From an uncultured Oscillospiraceae bacterium (lineage in GTDB: Bacteria; Bacillota; Clostridia; Oscillospirales; Oscillospiraceae): a stretch of 12,679 nt of DNA. The translations under genes and the position numbers were made by a program. The stretch covers positions 1 through 12,679 of the forward strand of contig CAKTBC010000055.1 of NCBI GenBank assembly GCA_934533005.1. Direction: 5' to 3'. This document shows, piece after piece, positions 6,723 through 12,679 of the stretch. The notes under the pieces are model-generated. The model was given only the letters and a program-made list of their open reading frames with translations. It was not told the origin of the DNA and did no database searches. How positions within the stretch are numbered: position 1 is the first letter of the stretch; each line of letters begins with the position of its first letter.

Positions 6723-6739
6723 GGGAGGGTTTACCCATT
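6723..6739 (+). promoter_or_regulatory. RBS placing the hflX start at an AUU codon
   Basis: GGGAGGG (6723-6729) lies just behind the upstream stop (6718-6720). Seven bases later, in the hflX frame, is ATT at 6737-6739. No ATG, GTG or TTG lies in frame at a suitable distance. The alternatives are an ATG at 6668 deep inside the upstream gene, a GTG at 6770 with a weak RBS, and an ATG at 6797 that would cut into the conserved N-terminal strand. Confidence 0.5.
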
Positions 6740-7840
6740 CAGGACTTAACGCAGAAAAGAGAACGGGCGGTGCTCGCGGGGCTTTCCGCCTCGAGCATGG
6801 ACGCCGACGAGCGCTCCACCGAAATTTCGATGGAGGAGCTTGCCGCGCTCGTGGATACCGCGGGCGCGGACACGGTCGCCATGGTCTTGCAGACCCGCCA
6901 GTCGCCCGACCCGCGCAGCTTTCTCGGTGCGGGCAAATTGCAGGAGATCAAGGAGATCGTCACGAACAACGAGTGCGATCTCGTCGTGATCGATAACGAG
7001 CTCTCGCCCTCGCAGGCGCGGGCGATCGAGGAAGAGCTCGGCGTGCGCGTCGTGGATCGAAGCGGCCTCATTCTCGACATTTTCGCCCAGCGCGCCCGCA
7101 CAAAGGAGGGGCGTCTGCAGGTGCAGCTCGCGCAGTATGAATATCTGCTGCCGCGGCTGACCGGTATGTGGACACACCTCAAGCGTCAGGCCGGCACAAG
7201 CGCGCCCATCGGCACGCGCGGCCCGGGCGAAACGCAGCTCGAAACCGACCGGCGGCACATCCGCCGGATCATCCAGAATCTGGAGGCCGATCTTGAACAG
7301 GTGCGCCGCGTCCGCTCGACGCAGCGCCGCCGCCGCGAGAAAAACGCCATGCCGATGGTCGCGCTCGTGGGTTACACGAACGCCGGAAAATCCACGGTGC
7401 TCAACCGCCTGACGCGCTCGGACATCCCGGCGAACAACCGCCTTTTCGATACGCTGGACACGACGACGCGCCGTCTCTGGCTGCCGGAGCTGCAGAGAGA
7501 AATCCTGCTCTCCGATACCGTCGGCTTCATCCGCAAGCTGCCGACGAACCTCATCGAGGCGTTTAAGGCCACCTTGGAAGAATTGCAGTACGCCGATCTT
7601 CTGCTGCACGTTATCGACGTCTCCGCACCCGACTGGGAGGAGCAGGCAAAGGTCACCGACGCGCTCATCCGCGAGCTGGGAGCATCCGCCACGCCGGTGC
7701 TGCGCATTTATAATAAGTGCGACGCGCTTCCCGTGCTTACGGAGCTGCCGCACACGCGCGACGGCGTCTGCATCTCCGCGCGCACCGGCGAGGGCGTGGA
7801 CACGCTGCTCGCGCGCATTACGGAGGAACTGAAGCCATGA
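6737..7840 (+). CDS. hflX: HflX ribosome-splitting GTPase
   Basis: HflX binds the 50S subunit and splits stalled or stress-arrested 70S ribosomes, using ATP/GTP. Counting from the AUU at 6737 the protein has 367 residues. The N-terminal HflX domain contains SFLGAGKLQEI (61-71), VVIDNELSPSQARAIEE (83-99) and the signature GTRGPGETQLETDRR (159-173). A basic helical linker follows (about 175-203). The G domain has G1 GYTNAGKST (212-220), G2 LFDTLDTTTRR (236-246), G3 DTVGFIRKLP (260-269), G4 NKCD (326-329) and G5 SARTGEG (347-353). It ends almost directly behind the G domain, so it lacks the C-terminal extension of longer homologues of about 420 residues such as E. coli HflX. Sixteen bases separate the upstream stop from the proposed start. 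Its stop overlaps the yigZ start. Function is firm; the start codon is the uncertain part. Confidence 0.92.
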   Translation: MQDLTQKRERAVLAGLSASSMDADERSTEISMEELAALVDTAGADTVAMVLQTRQSPDPRSFLGAGKLQEIKEIVTNNECDLVVIDNELSPSQARAIEEELGVRVVDRSGLILDIFAQRARTKEGRLQVQLAQYEYLLPRLTGMWTHLKRQAGTSAPIGTRGPGETQLETDRRHIRRIIQNLEADLEQVRRVRSTQRRRREKNAMPMVALVGYTNAGKSTVLNRLTRSDIPANNRLFDTLDTTTRRLWLPELQREILLSDTVGFIRKLPTNLIEAFKATLEELQYADLLLHVIDVSAPDWEEQAKVTDALIRELGASATPVLRIYNKCDALPVLTELPHTRDGVCISARTGEGVDTLLARITEELKP

Positions 7841-8469
7841 CGCCGTACCGTACCGCCGCCGGATACGGCGAGGCGGAATATGAAGACAAACGAAGCCGCT
7901 TCATCGGCCACATAAAGCCTGTTGTCTCGGAGGCCGAGGCGAAAGCCTTCGTCGATGAAATACGCCGGAAGTATGCCGACGCGACGCATAACGTTTTCGC
8001 CTACGTCCTGCGCGAAGGAAACGTCCTCCGCTGGTCGGACGACGGCGAGCCGGGCGGCACGTCCGGCCAGCCGACGCTCGCGGTGCTGCAGGGCGCGGGG
8101 CTGACGGACGTCTGCTGCGTCACAACGCGCTACTTCGGGGGAACGTTGCTCGGCTCGGGCGGGCTCGTGCGCGCCTACTCCGCCGCGGCGAGAGCTGCGC
8201 TGCGCGAGGCGGGCACCGCCGTCATGCGCCCGTGGCGGCGCGGGAGCTTTGCCTGTTCCTACGCCCGGTACGAGAGGCTGCGCCGCCTTTTGGAGGAGCG
8301 CGGCGCGCGCGTTGAGGAAACGCTCTTCGGCGCAAAGGTCGAGATTGTTTTTTCCGCGCCGGAGGCGCAGAGCGAGAGCTTTGTAGCGCTCCTTCGCGAT
8401 GCGACCGCCGGGGAGGCCGAGGTGCGCCTCGGCGAGAGCGTTTTCCGGCCGGAGCGGGAGGAAGAATAA
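7837..8469 (+). CDS. yigZ: YigZ/IMPACT family protein
   Basis: 210 residues, the usual length. The family is related to eukaryotic IMPACT/Yih1, regulators of Gcn2; the bacterial role is not settled, although a translation-related function is suspected. The N-terminal UPF0029 domain shows KRSRFIGH (18-25), ATHNVFAY (49-56), SDDGEPGGTSGQP (67-79) and TRYFGGTLLGSGGLVRAYS (97-115). The C-terminal DUF1949 ferredoxin-like domain covers about 140-205 and is less conserved. The ATG at 7837 overlaps the hflX stop (ATGA) and follows GGAGG (7822-7826) by 10 bases, so translation is coupled to hflX. A strong terminator follows 55 bases behind its stop, which probably ends the corC-like/hflX/yigZ transcript. 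The ATG at 7837 is preferred over a longer in-frame extension back to 7717 because that part only mirrors the hflX C-terminus. Confidence 0.93.
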   Translation: MTPYRTAAGYGEAEYEDKRSRFIGHIKPVVSEAEAKAFVDEIRRKYADATHNVFAYVLREGNVLRWSDDGEPGGTSGQPTLAVLQGAGLTDVCCVTTRYFGGTLLGSGGLVRAYSAAARAALREAGTAVMRPWRRGSFACSYARYERLRRLLEERGARVEETLFGAKVEIVFSAPEAQSESFVALLRDATAGEAEVRLGESVFRPEREEE

Positions 8470-8523
8470 TTTAAAAAATTTTTTCTCCGAAAAGCAGGGG
8501 AAATCGCGGGCAATGTCGTATAT

Positions 8524-8557
8524 AAGTAATGCAGAGGTTTTCTGCATTACTTTTTTT
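8524..8557 (+). terminator. Canonical rho-independent terminator between yigZ and dgt
   Basis: A perfect 10-bp stem (8526-8535 with 8541-8550), extended to 12 bp by AA/TT, has a five-base loop and is followed by seven T (8551-8557). It ends the yigZ transcript. The dgt ribosome binding site (AAGGAGG, 8564-8570) begins only six bases after the T-run, so there is no room for a complete promoter between terminator and dgt. Transcription of dgt must therefore read through or start upstream of or inside the hairpin. A TATAAG at 8521-8526 touches the left arm, but no good -35 sequence is seen 16-18 bases before it. Confidence 0.9.
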
Positions 8558-8578
8558 GCTTTCAAGGAGGCGGAGCGC

Positions 8579-9583
8579 ATGACATGTCCGCGGCAGGAAC
8601 GCGAGGAGCTGGAAAAAATTCTGGTGGGTGACTTCGGCGTGCGTGCCGCCGGTTCCCACGGCCGCCGCCGCGCGGAGGAGGAAGACCCCGTGCGCACGTG
8701 CTTCCAGCGCGACGCCGACCGCATCACGCATTCGAAGGCATTTCGCCGTCTCAAGCACAAAACGCAGGTCTTCCTCCAGCCGGAGGGCGATCATTACCGC
8801 ACCCGGCTCACGCACACGCTGGAGGTAACGCGCCTTGCACGCACCGTCGGGCGGGCGCTGCGGCTCAACGAGGATCTGTGCGAGGCCATCGCCCTCGGCC
8901 ACGATCTCGGCCACACGCCGTTCGGCCATGCCGGGGAGCGGGCGCTCAACGAAATTTACGGCCCTGGCTTCCGGCACTATGAGCAGTCGCTGCGCGTGGT
9001 GGACTGCATCGAAAAGGACGGCCGCGGGCTCAATCTCTGCCAGGAGACGCGCATCGGCATCCTCGCCCACACGAAGGGCCACCCGGAGGAGAGCCGCGAG
9101 GCCGTTGTCGTGCGGCTGTGCGACCATGTGGCGTATTTGAACCACGATCTGGACGACGCGATGCGCGCCGGGATCGTCTCGGAATCCGAGCTGCCGGAGA
9201 TCATCGTAAAACGGCTCGGCACGCGCAACAGCCAACGGATCAATTCGCTGGTCGATAACATCATTCAAACGAGCCGTACCGGAAATGTCGGCATTTCGGA
9301 CGATATGCAGGAAGTCTGGGATGTGTTCCACGAATTTCTCTATGACCGCGTGTACCATAACCCCGTCGCCAAGGGCGAGGAGGCCAAGGTCGAAAACATC
9401 CTGCGCGGCATCTGGGAGCATTACTGCCGCTATCCGGACAAGCTGCCGGACGATTTCCGCGGCATCGTGGAGCGCGACGGGCTCGAGCGCGCCGTGACGG
9501 ACTATGTCTCCGGCATGACGGACGATTACGCGATCTATCAGTACGGCGAAATTTTCATTCCCATGGCGTGGAGCGTGAAATAA
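8579..9583 (+). CDS. dgt: Deoxyguanosinetriphosphate triphosphohydrolase-like HD protein (dGTPase)
   Basis: 334 residues. dGTPases hydrolyse dGTP (some also other dNTPs) to the nucleoside and triphosphate, adjusting nucleotide pools in the cytoplasm. The ATG at 8579 follows AAGGAGG by eight bases; the longer in-frame extension back to 8399 only mirrors yigZ and the terminator. The sequence shows the family opening RDADRITHSKAFRRLKHKTQ (44-63, arginine-rich, substrate side) and the metal-binding HD site: H79 in LTHTLEV, H108-D109 in LGHDLGHTPFGHAGE, with a later Asp expected in YLNHDLDDA as the fourth ligand. The length corresponds to the short single-domain type common in Firmicutes, rather than the longer E. 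coli Dgt. It heads a dgt-dnaG-rpoD group, with dnaG starting 32 bases after its stop. This arrangement ties nucleotide supply to priming and is known from clostridia. Actual substrate preference cannot be read from sequence. Confidence 0.92.
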   Translation: MTCPRQEREELEKILVGDFGVRAAGSHGRRRAEEEDPVRTCFQRDADRITHSKAFRRLKHKTQVFLQPEGDHYRTRLTHTLEVTRLARTVGRALRLNEDLCEAIALGHDLGHTPFGHAGERALNEIYGPGFRHYEQSLRVVDCIEKDGRGLNLCQETRIGILAHTKGHPEESREAVVVRLCDHVAYLNHDLDDAMRAGIVSESELPEIIVKRLGTRNSQRINSLVDNIIQTSRTGNVGISDDMQEVWDVFHEFLYDRVYHNPVAKGEEAKVENILRGIWEHYCRYPDKLPDDFRGIVERDGLERAVTDYVSGMTDDYAIYQYGEIFIPMAWSVK

Positions 9584-9615
9584 GCGCCGCGCAGTAAACG
9601 AAAGGAGGCGGGCGT

Positions 9616-11349
9616 ATGGCAATTCCCGAACGGTTTCTCGACGAACTGACCGAGCGCAACGATATTGTGGATGTAGTGAGCCAGTACGTCCGGCTGACGA
9701 AGAAGAGCGGGTCGAACCTCTTCGGTCTCTGCCCGTTCCACAGCGAGAAAACGCCCTCGTTCTCCGTCTCGCCCGACCGGCAGATCTACCACTGCTTCGG
9801 CTGCGGCAAGGGCGGCGGCGTCATCAACTTCATCATGGAGATCGAAAATCTCTCGTTCCCGGACGCGGTGGCGTTTCTGGCGCGCCGCGTGAATATGACG
9901 CTTCCGGAGGAGGCGCAGAGCGAGGATACGTCCCGCCGGGCGCGGCTCCTGGAGCTCAACCGGGACGCGGCGCGGTTTTTCCACGATATGCTCAAATCGC
10001 CGCAGGGCGGCCCGGCACAGGAGTATGTCCGCCGCCGCGGCATTTCGCCCGCAATGGTCACGCGCTTCGGACTCGGCTTTGCGCCCGATGCGTGGGAAAC
10101 GCTTACGAACGCCATGCGCAAAAAGGGCTACAGCGATCAGGAAATGTTCGAAGCGGGACTTGTGAAGCACGGCAAATCCGGCGGCGTGTACGACGCCTTC
10201 CGCAACCGCCTCATGTTCCCGGTCATCGATGTGCGCGGCAGCGTCATCGGCTTTTCCGGCCGCATTCTCGGCGACGGCGAGCCGAAGTACTTAAACAGCC
10301 CCGAAACGCCCGTTTTCAGCAAAAGCCATAATCTTTTCGGTTTGAATCTGGCTAAAAAGTCAAAAAACGGGTATATCATTCTCGTAGAAGGCAACATTGA
10401 CGTTGTCTCCCTGCACCAGGCGGGGTTTGACGGTGCGGTCGCCTCGCTCGGTACATCGCTCACGGGAGAGCAGGCGCGGCTCATTTCGCGCTATACAAAC
10501 GAGGTCATCCTCTGCTACGACAGCGACGAGGCGGGCAAGAAAGCGGCGACGCGCGGCATCGGGATTCTCGAAAAGCTCGATCTCAAGGTGCGTGTATTGC
10601 AGGTGCCGGGCGCGAAGGACCCGGATGAATTCATCAAGAAAAACGGCGCGGACGCCTTCCGCAATCTCATTGACGCGAGCGCAGGTCAGATCGAATACCG
10701 CCTGCGCGACGTGGAAGCGAAAAACCCGCCCACGACCGATGAAGGGCGTGTGGACTATCTCAAAAGCGCGGCCTCGCTTTTGGCGTCGCTGCCGGGCGCG
10801 GTCGAGCGCGAGGTATACGCCGCGCGCGTGGCGGAAAAGGCGGGCGTTTCGCGTGAGGCGGTGTTGCAGGTGGTGGAACGCCAGCGCAAGCTGCGTATCA
10901 AAGACGCCCAAAAGAAAGAAGCGCGGGACGTTCGCCCCTCGCAGATGGCACAGCCCGCGCAGCGCTCCATCCGGTACGACGATCCGCGTTCGGCGCGCGC
11001 CGAGGAGGGGCTGATCCGGATATTGTATCTCGACCCGGGCGCGGCGAAGGGCAAAAATCTGCCGCCGCCGGAGAGCTTTTCTTCGAGCGTCCTTGCGCGG
11101 CTCTACCGCGAGCTTCTGCGCCGCGTGCAGACCGGTGAGACGATCTCTCTGGCAGTGCTCGCCGGGCAGTTCACCGGCGACGAGATGAGCCATTTTACTA
11201 CGGTCCTCAGCGCGCCGGAGGATCTTTCCCACGCGGATAAGGCGATATCCGATTACATAGCCGTTATAACCGGGCGCACGGAGGACGCCGAAGACGATCT
11301 CCGCGCTCTGGCGGAAAAATACAGAAAGACAAAAAGTTTTGGAGGATAA
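9616..11349 (+). CDS. dnaG: DNA primase DnaG
   Basis: 577 residues, normal for a clostridial primase. DnaG synthesises the RNA primers for replication and works with the DnaB-type helicase. The N-terminal zinc ribbon has C39, H42, C60 and C63 (CPFHSEKTPSF ... YHCFGCGKGG). The core follows with RRGISPAMVTRFGLGFAPDAW (140-160) and FRNRLMFPVID (195-205). The TOPRIM catalytic part has E258 in ILVEGNIDVV and the acidic pair D302/D304 in CYDSDEAGKKA, which bind Mg2+. Many homologues have VEGYMDVI where this one has VEGNIDVV; the catalytic Glu and Asp are kept. The C-terminal helicase-binding part (about 450-577) is poorly conserved, as usual. The RBS AAAGGAGG (9601-9608) stands seven bases before the ATG. 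The rpoD RBS GGAGG (11341-11345) is embedded in the last codons, so rpoD expression is coupled to dnaG. Confidence 0.96.
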   Translation: MAIPERFLDELTERNDIVDVVSQYVRLTKKSGSNLFGLCPFHSEKTPSFSVSPDRQIYHCFGCGKGGGVINFIMEIENLSFPDAVAFLARRVNMTLPEEAQSEDTSRRARLLELNRDAARFFHDMLKSPQGGPAQEYVRRRGISPAMVTRFGLGFAPDAWETLTNAMRKKGYSDQEMFEAGLVKHGKSGGVYDAFRNRLMFPVIDVRGSVIGFSGRILGDGEPKYLNSPETPVFSKSHNLFGLNLAKKSKNGYIILVEGNIDVVSLHQAGFDGAVASLGTSLTGEQARLISRYTNEVILCYDSDEAGKKAATRGIGILEKLDLKVRVLQVPGAKDPDEFIKKNGADAFRNLIDASAGQIEYRLRDVEAKNPPTTDEGRVDYLKSAASLLASLPGAVEREVYAARVAEKAGVSREAVLQVVERQRKLRIKDAQKKEARDVRPSQMAQPAQRSIRYDDPRSARAEEGLIRILYLDPGAAKGKNLPPPESFSSSVLARLYRELLRRVQTGETISLAVLAGQFTGDEMSHFTTVLSAPEDLSHADKAISDYIAVITGRTEDAEDDLRALAEKYRKTKSFGG

Positions 11350-11352
11350 ACG

Positions 11353-12679
<1,327 letters not shown>

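Overview
The window looks like a piece of a fairly GC-rich Firmicutes (Clostridia) chromosome, probably a gut Oscillospirales-type anaerobe. This is inferred from the gene order corC-like pair / hflX / yigZ / dgt / dnaG / rpoD, strong AGGAGG-type ribosome binding sites, intrinsic terminators, and remnants of a cobamide-dependent methyl-transfer locus typical of anaerobic clostridia. No tRNA, rRNA, CRISPR array, transposase or riboswitch was recognised.

Left region (1 to about 4085), a decayed corrinoid methyl-transfer locus. A gene tail and a strong terminator (82-132) are followed by pieces that belong to one functional theme but are all broken. They are a RACo-type corrinoid-reductase/activase (293-1952, minus strand, frameshifted between its ferredoxin and ASKHA parts), the 3' end of a protein resembling the methionine synthase (MetH) activation domain (2027-2338, minus), the 3' end of a zinc-dependent uroporphyrinogen-decarboxylase-like methyltransferase (2341-2809, plus), and a CobW/G3E GTPase (2885-3811, plus) with two frame lesions across its P-loop region. 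The activation-domain and methyltransferase fragments meet head to head at about 2336-2342, each lacking its 5' part. That is a rearrangement breakpoint or an assembly chimera. In a working locus the methyltransferase would move methyl groups on and off a corrinoid protein, RACo would reduce inactive Co(II) back to Co(I), and the G3E GTPase would plausibly deliver metal. No corrinoid protein gene is in the window.

Boundary (3812-4150). A 16-bp GC-rich hairpin, a palindromic multi-hairpin repeat element (about 3906-4026) and a good sigma-A-type promoter (TTGACG-17-TATTCT) separate the broken locus from the intact one.

Right region (4151-12679), intact housekeeping genes, all on the plus strand and tightly packed. 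Two tandem CNNM/CorC-family membrane proteins overlap by ATGA. Next come hflX (ribosome-splitting GTPase, apparently with an AUU start) and yigZ (IMPACT family, ATGA overlap). A canonical terminator sits only a few bases ahead of the dgt ribosome binding site. Then follow dgt (HD-domain dGTPase), dnaG (primase) and rpoD (primary sigma factor), a clostridial version of the macromolecular synthesis operon. The window ends at the last sense codon of rpoD.

The most notable result is the contrast: four or five lesions in about 3.5 kb of one pathway on the left, and none visible in about 8.5 kb on the right. No clearly novel intact system was found.
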